DNA of 64,000 nucleotides from Sulfurovum sp. FS08-3 (GTDB lineage Bacteria; Campylobacterota; Campylobacteria; Campylobacterales; Sulfurovaceae): NCBI GenBank assembly GCA_000830175.1, contig JQIS01000009.1, positions 1 to 64,000 of the forward strand, read 5' to 3'. Shown piece by piece: positions 1 to 9,600 of this stretch (position 1 is its first letter; each line of letters starts with the position of its first letter). The notes under the pieces were generated by a model. It saw only the letters and a program-made list of their open reading frames with translations, ran no database searches and was not told where the DNA came from. The position numbers and the translations under genes were made by a program.

Positions 1-709
1 CCAATACAGCTTTATAGTCGAGTCGTCGTTTGAGGTCTTGTTGGTAGCTCCATTGGGCTTCTTTGTTGAGGGCTAGAAATTCGGCTACTTTGAAGGCATC
101 GGTGAGGATTTTGTCTTCTTTGAGCTTTTGGGGTATCTCTATGATGTCGGTTAGATTGTTGAGGTAGTAGAGCCAATACTCTAAGTGGGTGGATAGCTCC
201 TCTTGCTCTTTTTGAAACTTTGGCATCTCTAGGTAGTAATAGGTGAGTTTATCGTAAAAGGTATCTTTGGTTTGGGTATCCGTAAGTTCTACTTTTGTGA
301 GGTAGTGCGGTTTGGTTTCATCCATAACAAAATCCAAAATACCCACAAAATAAACCTTTTTAAGTTCATAATCCCAATCGCCTCTATGGGATTGTTCTTG
401 GATTGGGAAAGTGGTGTAGTATAAGGCTCTATCTTTGAAATACTTTTGTTTGCTTCTTTGGAGTTCGACGATGAAGTTGCTATTTTTTTCATCAGTGCAG
501 TAGATGTCAAATATTGCTTTTCTATCGATGACATTGAGTCCCAATTTCTCTAAGTTTCGGTATTCAATATCCACAATCTTCGCTTCAATATCAAGCAAAT
601 CGTTGAGAAAGCTAATGAGTAGATGTTTATTCTCCTCTTTGCCAAAGATATGCTTAAATCCAAAATCGGTAAAGGGGTCAATGTATTTGTCTTTGATGGT
701 CATGCACAT
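1..709 (-). CDS. Rpn-family recombination-promoting nuclease / putative transposase, partial
   Basis: The reading frame is open from an ATG at 709 to the left window edge (236 codons seen), so the C-terminus is missing. The N-terminus reads MCMTIKDKYIDPFTDFGFKH, the characteristic opening of PD-(D/E)XK 'Rpn/transposase' proteins. A nuclease-like core follows, with VIDRKAIFDIYC and then FIVELQ, giving the Asp and Glu-x-Gln residues expected of the fold. Members of this family are DNA endonucleases that promote RecA-independent recombination. They are often multicopy, and this one has a partial relative at 24.2 kb whose first 41 coding bases are identical. A -10 box (749-754, reverse strand) lies about 40 bp upstream. 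Family assignment is firm; a role as a true transposase is doubtful. Confidence 0.88.
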   Translation of the reverse strand, partial: MCMTIKDKYIDPFTDFGFKHIFGKEENKHLLISFLNDLLDIEAKIVDIEYRNLEKLGLNVIDRKAIFDIYCTDEKNSNFIVELQRSKQKYFKDRALYYTTFPIQEQSHRGDWDYELKKVYFVGILDFVMDETKPHYLTKVELTDTQTKDTFYDKLTYYYLEMPKFQKEQEELSTHLEYWLYYLNNLTDIIEIPQKLKEDKILTDAFKVAEFLALNKEAQWSYQQDLKRRLDYKAVL

Positions 710-748
710 GAGGTGTCCTTTGTATTTGTTTGTTTGCTTTTTGGGGAT

Positions 749-754
749 ATTATA
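749..754 (-). promoter_or_regulatory. -10 box of the Rpn-family gene
   Basis: Read on the reverse strand this is TATAAT in the context gctataat, about 40 bp before the ATG at 709. The same context is repeated in the arms of the 24.2-kb palindrome. No -35 is obvious, as is usual in Campylobacterota. Confidence 0.5.
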
Positions 755-878
755 GCGAAAAATGGGTGGGTTTTTGTATGTACTCCTCCATCAAGATGAT
801 GTTGCAACAACATATCTTTTGCTTAGAGTTTAAAAAACAATAGTTTCTTTGAGCATCTTTTAATATACAAAACTTAGC

Positions 879-884
879 TATAAT
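879..884 (+). promoter_or_regulatory. -10 box upstream of the Nif3-like gene
   Basis: TATAAT in the context gctataat, 45 bp before the ATG at 930. A purine-rich ribosome-binding site (agaggaac) lies just before the start codon. Confidence 0.5.
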
Positions 885-929
885 AGCTTTACATAATAAA
901 AGATTATCATCAATAAGAGGAACAAAAAA

Positions 930-1655
930 ATGAAACTGCAAGAGATTTACAACCATTTGGATACCATTAGTCCTTTTGGGCTGCAAGAGAAGTGGGACAA
1001 TAGTGGGCTTTTGATAGGGGATAGGGGGAGTGAGATTAGCAAAGTGGTTCTAAGCATTGACCTTGATGAAGAGTTGCTTTTGCGTAGCGATGAGGGGGTG
1101 CTTTTTGTTGTGCATCATCCTTTGATTTTTGGAGGACTCAAATCGCTTGATTTTGCGTTGTATCCTGCCAATCTTATCAAAATCATGATACAACGCAACC
1201 AATCGCTCATAGCCATGCATACCAATTTTGACAAAACGCACCTCAATCGCTACGTTTTTGAAGAGATTTTGGACTTTGATGTGAGCTATTTCGAGGAGTA
1301 TATCTGCACAACGAAGCAAGAGTGGAGGCTCAATGATTTGCTACGTCATCTCAAAAGTCGTTTGGATTTGGAGACTCTAAAGGTTGTCAATCCCAAGCAG
1401 ACCATAGGTTCTATCGCCCTTACTACAGGCAGTGGAGCTTCGATGATGGATAAGATACAAGCCGATTGTTTTTTGAGCGGCGACATCAAATACCACGACG
1501 CCATCAAAGCAAAAGAGCAAAATTTGATGATGATTGATATAGGTCATTATGAGAGTGAAAAGTTTTTTGGCGAGGCAATTAAAAGAGAGTTGGAAAATTT
1601 ACCACTTTTGGCTATAATTTCAAATTCAAAAAATCCATTTTATAGTTTGGGTTGA
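930..1655 (+). CDS. Nif3-like dinuclear metal-centre hexameric protein
   Basis: A 241-residue protein of the Nif3/YbgI family (annotated elsewhere as GTP cyclohydrolase I type 2 homologue). The family's metal-binding motifs are visible: VVHHPLIF with two adjacent histidines near residue 65, AMHTNFDK near residue 95, GDIKYHDA near residue 187, and IGHYESE near residue 205, which supplies the last His and Glu ligands. Length fits the short bacterial form without an inserted domain. The biochemical function of the family is not settled. It is followed after 18 bp by the zinc-ribbon gene, the same neighbour seen in many Campylobacterota, so the two are probably co-transcribed. Confidence 0.9.
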   Translation: MKLQEIYNHLDTISPFGLQEKWDNSGLLIGDRGSEISKVVLSIDLDEELLLRSDEGVLFVVHHPLIFGGLKSLDFALYPANLIKIMIQRNQSLIAMHTNFDKTHLNRYVFEEILDFDVSYFEEYICTTKQEWRLNDLLRHLKSRLDLETLKVVNPKQTIGSIALTTGSGASMMDKIQADCFLSGDIKYHDAIKAKEQNLMMIDIGHYESEKFFGEAIKRELENLPLLAIISNSKNPFYSLG

Positions 1656-1673
1656 TATTTTAAAGGATTACCA

Positions 1674-2393
1674 TTGAATAGTGATTTAGTTGAGCTCATC
1701 AAGCTCTCCGATATTGACAAGTCTATTGATAGCTTTTTACCAAAAATTGAAGCAGCCAATAAAAAGTTGCATATTGCACAAAACAAATTGAGTCGTGTGG
1801 CTGAACGCATGGAAGAGACCAAGAGGCTCATAGAACAAAATGAGACAAAAGTGGGTGAGTATGAGAGACAATTGGAGATGCTTGGTGGGCAACTTCAAGA
1901 TATTACCAAAAAATCCAAAAATGTTACAACCGACAAAGAGGTAAAAGCCTTAGGACTCGAAGAGGATATTGCCAAAGAGAAGATGACCTTTGCCAACGAA
2001 GAGATTGGGCGACTTCAAGAGATAAGCAATATCAAAGCCACAGAGCTTCAAGAGCTTCAAAATGAGTACGATAGCGAAAAACAAAGCGTTGATGCTATAG
2101 CCAACGATGTGGAACAAGTCCATGCGACGATTGAGAATCAAAAGGTTGAACTCTATAGTAGCCGTGAAGAGAGCGTTATGAGCATCAAGCCTAATATTTT
2201 GCAATTTTACGAAAAAATTCGTATGTGGGCAAGAAACTCGGCTATTGTACCCATTCGCAAACAAGCCTGTTATGGGTGCTTTTTGAAGATCAATGACAAA
2301 ACCTATGCGGAAGTTATCAAATCTCAAGAGATTATCACCTGTCCACATTGCGGTAGGATTTTGTATATCGAACCCCAAATGGACGATGAGTAG
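1674..2393 (+). CDS. Coiled-coil zinc-ribbon protein (HP0958/FlgZ-like)
   Basis: A 239-residue protein made of a long heptad-rich coiled coil (about residues 10-175) and a C-terminal C4 zinc ribbon: CYGC near residue 202 and CPHC near residue 226. This architecture matches the C4-type zinc-ribbon family that includes Helicobacter pylori HP0958 (FlgZ), which stabilises RpoN and binds flaA mRNA. Whether this copy does the same is inference. Translation starts at a TTG preceded by AAGGA at suitable distance; no ATG sits in that position. The stop overlaps the start of waaA by 8 bp, indicating translational coupling. Confidence 0.85.
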   Translation: MNSDLVELIKLSDIDKSIDSFLPKIEAANKKLHIAQNKLSRVAERMEETKRLIEQNETKVGEYERQLEMLGGQLQDITKKSKNVTTDKEVKALGLEEDIAKEKMTFANEEIGRLQEISNIKATELQELQNEYDSEKQSVDAIANDVEQVHATIENQKVELYSSREESVMSIKPNILQFYEKIRMWARNSAIVPIRKQACYGCFLKINDKTYAEVIKSQEIITCPHCGRILYIEPQMDDE

Positions 2394-3567
2394 CCAAGCG
2401 TTGCTCTTTCATCTTTTCTATTTTCTTACTATTGGCGTTGTTTATGCTCTTGCACTCCCTTTTTTGGTGGTGCTAAGTTTCAAAAACAAATATCGCCAAT
2501 CCCTCCCTGCACGATTTTTTTTGCACCAAAACCCGCCCCTGCAACCCAATGGTATTTGGTTTCACTCTTGTTCTTTGGGCGAAGCCAAAGCGATTGAGCC
2601 ACTTATCAAGCACTTTGAACGTAGCACTATTCGTCTTACAACTACGACGCAAACGGGATTTGAGGCTATAAGCCACAATACAACCCAAAGTCGCTATTTG
2701 CCCTTTGAACTCTTTTTGCCTTTTTGGATACGACCCCAAAAGGTGCTAGTGATAATGGAGGCGGAGTATTGGTACTTTTTGTTTGCTTTTGCCAAATGGC
2801 GAGGAGCCAAAGTGATGGTAATCAACGCCCGAATGAGCGATAGGAGCTACCCAAAATACTACCGTTTGCGTTGGTTTTATCGTCGTATCTTTGCACATAC
2901 CGATGCCTTCTTCGCCCAAACCCAAACCGACAAAGAGCGTTTAGGAGCTTTGGGGGCAAAAAACATCACCGTAACGGGCAATATCAAGCTCTACCAAATC
3001 GCTAAGCCCACCCAAAGACTCATTAAGCCCGATAGAGTAGTCGTGTGTGCAGGAAGCACTCATCCTAATGAAGAGTCGTTGATATTGGATGCTTTTTACG
3101 CTCTCAAGCAAGAGCAAAAAGATGCCCAATTGCTCCTCGTGCCTCGTCATCCCGAGCGTTTTGATATGGTGGCTAGCCTTGCTCAAACCTTTGCTGTGGC
3201 TCACAATGTAAGCTTTGCTCAATACTCCCTCGATAGCTCTTTGCAAAGCGATATTGTGGTGGTGGATAGATTGGGAGAACTCATCAATCTCTATGCCATT
3301 AGCGATATTGTTATCGCAGGAGGAAGCTTTGAACCCATCGGGGGTCACAACGTGGCGGAGGCGGCACAATTTGGATGCAAAATGATTTCAGGTCAAGAGT
3401 ATTTCAACCAAATCGACATCTATCGCTCCATAAGCGGTATCAAGATAGTCTCCAAAGATGAACTCTCATCCGCTTTGGTTCATTATCAACTCCTCCAAGC
3501 CACCCAAATCTTAGCTCAAACCGATATTGAACCGATAGTGAGGCAGATAGAAAAGGCTCTAAAGTAG
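2386..3567 (+). CDS. waaA: 3-deoxy-D-manno-octulosonic acid (Kdo) transferase
   Basis: A 393-residue GT-B glycosyltransferase that attaches Kdo to lipid A precursor at the cytoplasmic face of the inner membrane. It has an N-terminal membrane anchor (LLFHLFYFLTIGVVYALALP), then WFHSCSLGEAKA carrying the family's catalytic Glu. The C-terminal donor-binding half includes AGSTHPNEE, LVPRHPER and GGSFEPIGGHNVAEAA, all hallmarks of WaaA. The frame is open further upstream, but the ATG at 2386 is chosen because it overlaps the previous stop by 8 bp and gives the usual length. It is part of the 930-3567 run. Confidence 0.94.
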   Translation: MSSQALLFHLFYFLTIGVVYALALPFLVVLSFKNKYRQSLPARFFLHQNPPLQPNGIWFHSCSLGEAKAIEPLIKHFERSTIRLTTTTQTGFEAISHNTTQSRYLPFELFLPFWIRPQKVLVIMEAEYWYFLFAFAKWRGAKVMVINARMSDRSYPKYYRLRWFYRRIFAHTDAFFAQTQTDKERLGALGAKNITVTGNIKLYQIAKPTQRLIKPDRVVVCAGSTHPNEESLILDAFYALKQEQKDAQLLLVPRHPERFDMVASLAQTFAVAHNVSFAQYSLDSSLQSDIVVVDRLGELINLYAISDIVIAGGSFEPIGGHNVAEAAQFGCKMISGQEYFNQIDIYRSISGIKIVSKDELSSALVHYQLLQATQILAQTDIEPIVRQIEKALK

Positions 3568-3586
3568 TCCATTAGTTAAACTTTAG

Positions 3587-3592
3587 TATAAT
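3587..3592 (+). promoter_or_regulatory. -10 box of the yfgM/bamB/xerH-like operon
   Basis: TATAAT about 29 bp before the GTG start at 3621, in the short gap after waaA. It suggests a new transcript begins here. Confidence 0.45.
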
Positions 3593-3620
3593 TAAAGCAA
3601 TTTTTTCTTAGGAGCAATGG

Positions 3621-4202
3621 GTGAGCATTAAAGATGATGTTAATTATGTAAAACAAGAACTTAGCAGTGATGAGAAGATGCTTGAAGGACTATTAAAAGT
3701 CGAGAAGTTCTATCACAAACACAAACTCAAATTGGTGGGATTGGTTGCGGTTGTGGTGTTTGTTTTTGGTGGTTATGCCTTAAAAGATGCTTTGTATGAA
3801 GCACGTATCAAGAGTTCCAATGAGGCACTGTTGGCACTTCAACAAAATCCCAAAGATACAGAAGCATTGGAGAGACTGCAAAACAAAAATAAGCCACTCT
3901 ATGAACTCTATCTCTACTCAGTAGCCATCAAAAACAACGATAAAGTAGCACTCAAAAGCTTAAGTGGTTCTACTCATGCGATGATTGCTGATTTGAGCAA
4001 ATATCATCTAGCCGTGCTAGAGCATCAAGTGGGATACTCCAAATACTACAGTGAGCTTTCCAAAATCCAAGAGGCTTTTGTATCGCTTCAAAAAGGAAAA
4101 GTTCAAAATGCTACCGATAAGTTAAGCTTTATTGAACAAAATTCCCCCTTTTACAATCTAGCACTTTTACTTAAACATCAAACAATAAAGGTTGAAAAAT
4201 GA
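3621..4202 (+). CDS. YfgM-like single-pass inner-membrane protein
   Basis: A 193-residue protein with a short cytoplasmic N-terminus, one membrane segment (LVGLVAVVVFVFGGYAL, about residues 37-55) and a helical periplasmic domain of TPR-like character. This is the topology of YfgM, an ancillary SecYEG-associated chaperone in E. coli. The gene directly downstream encodes a BamB-like lipoprotein propeller, reproducing the enterobacterial yfgM-bamB order, which strengthens the assignment. The start is GTG at 3621 behind AGGAG; an ATG four bases earlier is out of frame. Sequence similarity alone would be weak, so the call rests on topology plus synteny. Confidence 0.65.
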   Translation: MSIKDDVNYVKQELSSDEKMLEGLLKVEKFYHKHKLKLVGLVAVVVFVFGGYALKDALYEARIKSSNEALLALQQNPKDTEALERLQNKNKPLYELYLYSVAIKNNDKVALKSLSGSTHAMIADLSKYHLAVLEHQVGYSKYYSELSKIQEAFVSLQKGKVQNATDKLSFIEQNSPFYNLALLLKHQTIKVEK

Positions 4203-5215
4203 AAAAAATACTCTTCTTAGGCGTAACCTCTTTGGCATTTATTCTCTTGCCAAGTTGCAACAGCAAAAAATATTTTGAACCCGAAAAAAGCAGTGAAATG
4301 CATACCAAAACGCAAACATTGGGTAGCAAAATTACTTTTGTCAATCGAGACGGAGCGACGTTGAGCAGCGGTGAGTATATCAACAAACAAGGCAGTGGCG
4401 TGGTGAATTTGGGCAAAGCCTATCGCTATATCAATGAATCAAGCCAATACATTTTGGCAGCCAACACGACGGGTAATTTAAAAATTATCGACAAAACGAC
4501 TCAAAAGTCCAAAGTGGTTATAGGATTGCAAGTACCCGTTGTGAGTGCCAATGTATCGGGCGATATTGTCGTCTATCTGCTTGAAGATAACTCTTATGGG
4601 ATTTACAAAATATCCAACAATCTCAAACTTTGGGAGAGCAAATCGGAGAGTGTTTTTGCTATCGACAACCGTGTAGCCAACCCTATCTTTGCCGATGGCT
4701 CGATTGTATTGCCTACACTTGATGGCAAGTTGCTTATGCTCAATCCCAACAACAAAGAGGCGACCAAAACGATTTATATCAGTGCTCAAAACAACTTCAA
4801 CAACGCTATTTTCCTCTCCAAAGTAGGCAATCGACTCATTGCCGCTTCGGCTCACTCGGTGTTGGTAGTCACAGGTGGAAACGAAAAACGTATGCGTGTT
4901 AAGCTTAGTGATATTGTTGTAACCCACAACGCTATCTATCTTTTTGCCAAAAACGGTGAGATTATCAAGAGCGATTTTGACCTCAACAAAAAAGCAAGTG
5001 TGAAGTTTGATTACGCACTCTATAGCGTAGTGGGTGCTTACGGCGATAAGCTTTACGCACTTGATTTCAAGGGAGCCTTGATTGTCCTTAATAGCTCTTT
5101 GACGCAACACAAAATTTATAACTTTGAAGATGTTGATAGCTACACCTTCATCTCCAACAATCGACTCTTCAAAAACAAAGAGGTGATTAAGATCGATACA
5201 TTGAGTTATGAATAG
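4199..5215 (+). CDS. BamB-like beta-propeller lipoprotein
   Basis: A 338-residue lipoprotein. The signal peptide ends in a lipobox (FILLPSC, Cys20). The rest is built from short blade-like repeats with alternating hydrophobic strands, such as ILAANTTGNLKIID, IVLPTLDGKLLMLN and KLYALDFKGALIVLN, typical of PQQ/YVTN propellers. BamB is the outer-membrane beta-barrel assembly scaffold; the role here is inferred from fold, lipidation and position next to the YfgM-like gene (4-bp overlap). It also overlaps the next gene by 8 bp. It is shorter than E. coli BamB and the blades are degenerate, so a different propeller lipoprotein remains possible. Confidence 0.6.
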   Translation: MKKILFLGVTSLAFILLPSCNSKKYFEPEKSSEMHTKTQTLGSKITFVNRDGATLSSGEYINKQGSGVVNLGKAYRYINESSQYILAANTTGNLKIIDKTTQKSKVVIGLQVPVVSANVSGDIVVYLLEDNSYGIYKISNNLKLWESKSESVFAIDNRVANPIFADGSIVLPTLDGKLLMLNPNNKEATKTIYISAQNNFNNAIFLSKVGNRLIAASAHSVLVVTGGNEKRMRVKLSDIVVTHNAIYLFAKNGEIIKSDFDLNKKASVKFDYALYSVVGAYGDKLYALDFKGALIVLNSSLTQHKIYNFEDVDSYTFISNNRLFKNKEVIKIDTLSYE

Positions 5216-6038
5216 TGCTTTAGAGGCTTTTGGTGAGTATCTCATCGTTGTCAAGTCGCTCAATACCCATACGGTCGAGAGCTACTTGCTAGATATTGGG
5301 CAATTGCAAGATTTTGCCCAAAAAGATATACTCTTTGTCCAAAGCGATGATATTGTGAGCTTTTTGGCACAATTTGACAACAAACGCACACTCAATCGCA
5401 AACTCTCCTCTATCAACCAATTCTTTGATTTTGCCCATCGCCAATCTTTAGCAACGCAAAGCAAACCTACTATCGCTATGGCAAAAGTACCCCAAACACT
5501 TCCCAAATATCTTAGTTTTGAAGCGATAACAAGAGGAATCGAGTCTATTGATAGAAGCAGACTCTTTGGAGCTAGAGATTATGCGTTGATTTTGTTTCTC
5601 TACGCTACGGGAGCTAGAGTTTCGGAGGCTTTGAGTCTCTATAGGGGCGATATTAGCCAAGGTTGGGTGAATATACGTTTTGCCAAAAATCAAAAAGAGC
5701 GTATCGTACCCATTGCACCCATCGCCCTTGAAGCCCTTGAAGCCTATCTTGAGATAGCTCCCATGACATCAAAGTATATTTGGCTCAATCACAAAGCCCA
5801 GCCTCTAAGCCGAATATCAGCCTATACGATTGTCAAAAAATATTTGGGAGTTTCGCCCCATGTACTAAGGCACTCGTTTGCCACGTCGCTTATTATTGGT
5901 GGGGCTAATCTTAAGGTGGTACAAGATTTGCTAGGACACGCATCATTGGTGACAACTCAAATCTATACCCATATTCAAGCCCAAGAGTTGCAACAAACCA
6001 TCCAAGCCCATCATCCCCTCTCCAAAGTGGCAGCATGA
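5208..6038 (+). CDS. xerH: XerH-type tyrosine recombinase
   Basis: A 276-residue site-specific recombinase with an N-terminal core-binding SAM-like domain (residues 1-85) and a C-terminal catalytic domain. Catalytic residues are in place: Arg in TGARVSEA, Lys in the beta-hairpin KNQKERIVPI, HxxR in HVLRHSFATS, His in LLGHASL and the nucleophile Tyr in TTQIYTH. Campylobacterota use a single XerH at difH for chromosome dimer resolution. The gene sits in a housekeeping operon rather than beside a mobile element, which fits a chromosomal role. Start ATG 5208 overlaps the preceding stop by 8 bp. Confidence 0.85.
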   Translation: MNSALEAFGEYLIVVKSLNTHTVESYLLDIGQLQDFAQKDILFVQSDDIVSFLAQFDNKRTLNRKLSSINQFFDFAHRQSLATQSKPTIAMAKVPQTLPKYLSFEAITRGIESIDRSRLFGARDYALILFLYATGARVSEALSLYRGDISQGWVNIRFAKNQKERIVPIAPIALEALEAYLEIAPMTSKYIWLNHKAQPLSRISAYTIVKKYLGVSPHVLRHSFATSLIIGGANLKVVQDLLGHASLVTTQIYTHIQAQELQQTIQAHHPLSKVAA

Positions 6039-6379
6039 AAAGCGTCGTCGAGCGATTGGCAAAAGCCAATATCATCTTCAAATCCTTGCGTCCTATCGCA
6101 CCCCAAGAACTAGGAAACAAAAAGCAAATTGAGATTTATATCGGTACGCAACTTAATGGCTACTACGCTTTGGTACTGGGTATTGAGCGAAAAAGTTCGA
6201 TTGTACGCAAAGATGCAAACGACTACATCGCACTCCACCAACAAGCCCAAATCTATAACGATAGCAAGATTTACAAAAAATATATCCTCATCAACGCACC
6301 CCTTTGCTCCAAAGCCAAAGAGATTTTGATAGAAGAGGGTTGGAGACTCTTTGAAATCAACAAACCAAAAACAGTTTGA
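6035..6379 (+). CDS. Conserved hypothetical protein
   Basis: A 114-residue soluble protein with no signal peptide or membrane segment. It overlaps xerH by 4 bp (ATGA), so it is translated as part of that operon. The mix of charged residues and a central beta-rich region (IEIYIGTQLNGYYALVLGIE) is compatible with a small alpha/beta fold. I do not recognise a named family and no catalytic motif stands out. Confidence 0.7.
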   Translation: MKSVVERLAKANIIFKSLRPIAPQELGNKKQIEIYIGTQLNGYYALVLGIERKSSIVRKDANDYIALHQQAQIYNDSKIYKKYILINAPLCSKAKEILIEEGWRLFEINKPKTV

Positions 6380-6636
6380 GCCAAAGAAAGTTTTTATTTT
6401 AAGTTTAATTTTACCTAGATGAGTTGTTGAACAAACTAGAGGGCGAGATTAAGGTCAGAAATTATCTTTTTTATCGCTCCTCTTGCTAGTCGTAGCTTAA
6501 TATGATTTGATGTATAATATCTAAGACAATCTATAAAAACCCAAATCTCTTTTTCGTCATAATGTGTATCACAAAGAGGTTTGAGAGGCGTGGAGTCTAT
6601 AAATTGTTTTCATATATTTAATAAAAAGGAATTTCT

Positions 6637-9600
6637 ATGAAAAAGAGTATATCTTTAAGTTTGGCAGCTATTGCTTCATTGCTCGTAAGTTGCGGAGGCG
6701 GTGGTTCTTCGGCTTCAAATGCAACTCCAACAACACCTCAAGCACTCTTTCAAGATGTGACTTTGCAAGGTAAAGCAATTGATGGATATTTAAAATTGGC
6801 GACTATCTGTTTGGATTTGGACAACAATGGATATTGTCAAGCCAGTAGCGAACCTACAGCTTCAACCGATGAAAATGGTAGTTACTCTCTTGTTATTACA
6901 AAAGAGATTCAACAATCTTCTGGTTTTGCCAATGCGCATCTTCTTGTGTTTGGTGGAACCGATAGCGATACGGGTAAAGCTTTTGAAGGAACGCTCAAAG
7001 CACCTCTCGATATGAACAACACTCAAGCACTCTTTGTTACTCCCGTTACGACTCTTGTAGCACAGCTCATGAGACAAGGAAAAACCAAAGAGGAGGCACT
7101 AGAGCGTATATCAAAACTTTTTGACATACCCAAAGATACACTTCTCAAAGACCCTGTAGCACAAGCCAAAGAGAATGATCACAATTTATTGAATAGTGCT
7201 TTGCAAATCCAAAAAGCTATTGAAGTTTTGGTTTCTAAAAATAATCAAAGCATAGAGGATTTACTATCTGCATTGGGAGAAGCTCTTGAGGGTATTGACG
7301 ATAATGTAAGCGGTTGGGATGGTGTTTTGAGCCAACTTACTTTAGAAGGCAAAGATGAAGCGGTTGTATTGGTCAAAAATATTCACACAGCTATCCAAAC
7401 GGTAAGTGATGAAAAGCTAGATGAGCGAAAATTGGCACGTATGGCTCTTAGTATAGAAAATTTCAAAAAAGGTATCTTAAGTGGTAGCGTGAGCGTTGAT
7501 GCCAATTCGAGTGCCATCGTAGAGCAAAATTTTATGATTTTGGATGAAGAGCTTGAGCATTACTATCTCACCAATATGCTCGAAAACTATGAAGACCTTA
7601 ACCTTAGCGATGAAGATATAGAAGAACTCAAAAACATGGATTTAGGCTTTGGTTTTTCACAAGATGACTTTATTGAGAGTGTACAAAGCAGCGATGTCGC
7701 ATCATTGGATTTTGTCAATCGTATCGAAGAGGCAATTTTGGCAAAAAAAGAACAAGCCACACTCAAAGAGCGACTCATTAGCGATGGGCAGACACTTCAA
7801 ACTCTATTAAGTGGTGAAGGAGTTTTTGAGTTTTTTGCTTATATATGGAATGAGCAAAGCCAAAAATATACTTTTGAGATCGCAAAAACACTCTTTGTAG
7901 ATGGCAAGTTGGTCACATCGTCTTATGACAACAATGACTCTATCACAGAAGATGCCAAACACTATGTTTCGTTGGTTTTGTCTAACGGTCAATGGATTTC
8001 TATGGATGAGTATGAAAATGCACAAGCTTCATTTGATAGCAACGGCTCATTGGTTGTGACACAAACGAGTCGAACCGTTACCTATAGTGTCGATAGTTTT
8101 GACCTTTCAAAGCTCAAAATTGCTCCTATTGCCAGTGATTATTGGAGTAATATTTTTGAACCTTCCAAAACTTTTAGTGAGGGTGCCAAAGGCTATAAAT
8201 ATACGGTAGTCTCAAACAATTCTACGTTCAAGCCCTATTATCAAATGGCGTACTATACCGACGGTATAAGCGATGCAAATCTCAATATTGTCAATGGTTA
8301 CACTACGCAAAGCTATAGCTCTTTGGATGAATTTATCAAGCTCAACTCCACAAAAGAGATTAGCAATCACTCCACTTGGTATGGTTTTATGCATACAAAA
8401 GGTGAATATTTGAGTGGTTACATAGTATTTGGTAGTAACAACAGCGTGAGCTTAATCCAAAAAGTATGGGACGAACAAGGCGTAGAGAGCATCAAAGAGA
8501 TGGCAACAGGAACTTACACGCTTAGTACAATCGAAAATCAAGTCACACTTCTATTAAATTTCGATAACGATGCTTCCAATTATCATACGGCTTACCTCGA
8601 AGAGAATGGCAAAGTGGTTCAAAGCTATGTAGATGAAAATGGTAAACTTTCAAATTATCTAAACCAAACCTATAGAATTTGGGATGAGGCATTGGGCAGT
8701 GATAGAGCCATTGCATCATGGGAAGAGATGGAGCAACACTTCTCACTTGAAAAGGGTAATACTATAGGCTTAATGGTCAATTTTGATGGTGTCTATGATT
8801 ACAGAGAGTTTGTTTTTGAAAACGGCGACTTAGTAGAGGTCTCTTATGCAAACGGCGATAAGCCAATTACTGATGGTATAGCAACTCCTTATAGAAATCT
8901 AACCAGAGATAACAATCAAACCCCTGCACTCTATAGCGATGAAACCTTTACGCTCAACTTATCAGACGAAGAGGCTCACGATGATGCTCCCGTAATGGAT
9001 AACAATCAAACAGTAGAGCCAATGCCAACACTATACGGCGATGATGTATATCCCATTTCAACGGAACAACCAGATATTATGCCTATCTTGGATACACCTG
9101 CCCCCAGAGGTACAATTCAAAAAGTGGTCAATGGTATAGTACTCAAGCGACAAGATAGAGAGATAGAGGGTAAGAGCATGAGATTCTATCTTGTGAGCGA
9201 TGCAACTTTAGATTATTTTGTTTTGGCAAATGCCGATGGTGCTATCGAGCAACTTGTGTATGATGCGACAAGCCAAAATATTATTGTACACGGCTATCCT
9301 ATGACTTATACTTTGGATAAAGCTATGACCTCTATAGATGAATTTATCAATTTCTATAGTTATGATGCAAATAGTGCAAATCAATACGGTGTATGGCTCT
9401 ATAACGGCGAAAATGCTTTCTTTAAGGATGGAAAACTTCTCACGAAAGATTACGCTACCAATCAGCCCAGAGAGATTGGAACGTATGAAATTAAAAGCGT
9501 CGAGGGCGTAGAGATATTGATTTTAAATCCTTATCAAGTCACGCATTATGATGGTGCTATCAAACAATTTTATACCGTTGATTCGGGTTATTTGAGAGCT

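Noticed and set aside
3585-6379. XerH gene as a sign of an integrated element
   Set aside because: It lies inside a tight housekeeping operon with no att-like repeats or phage genes, which fits the chromosomal XerH/difH system.
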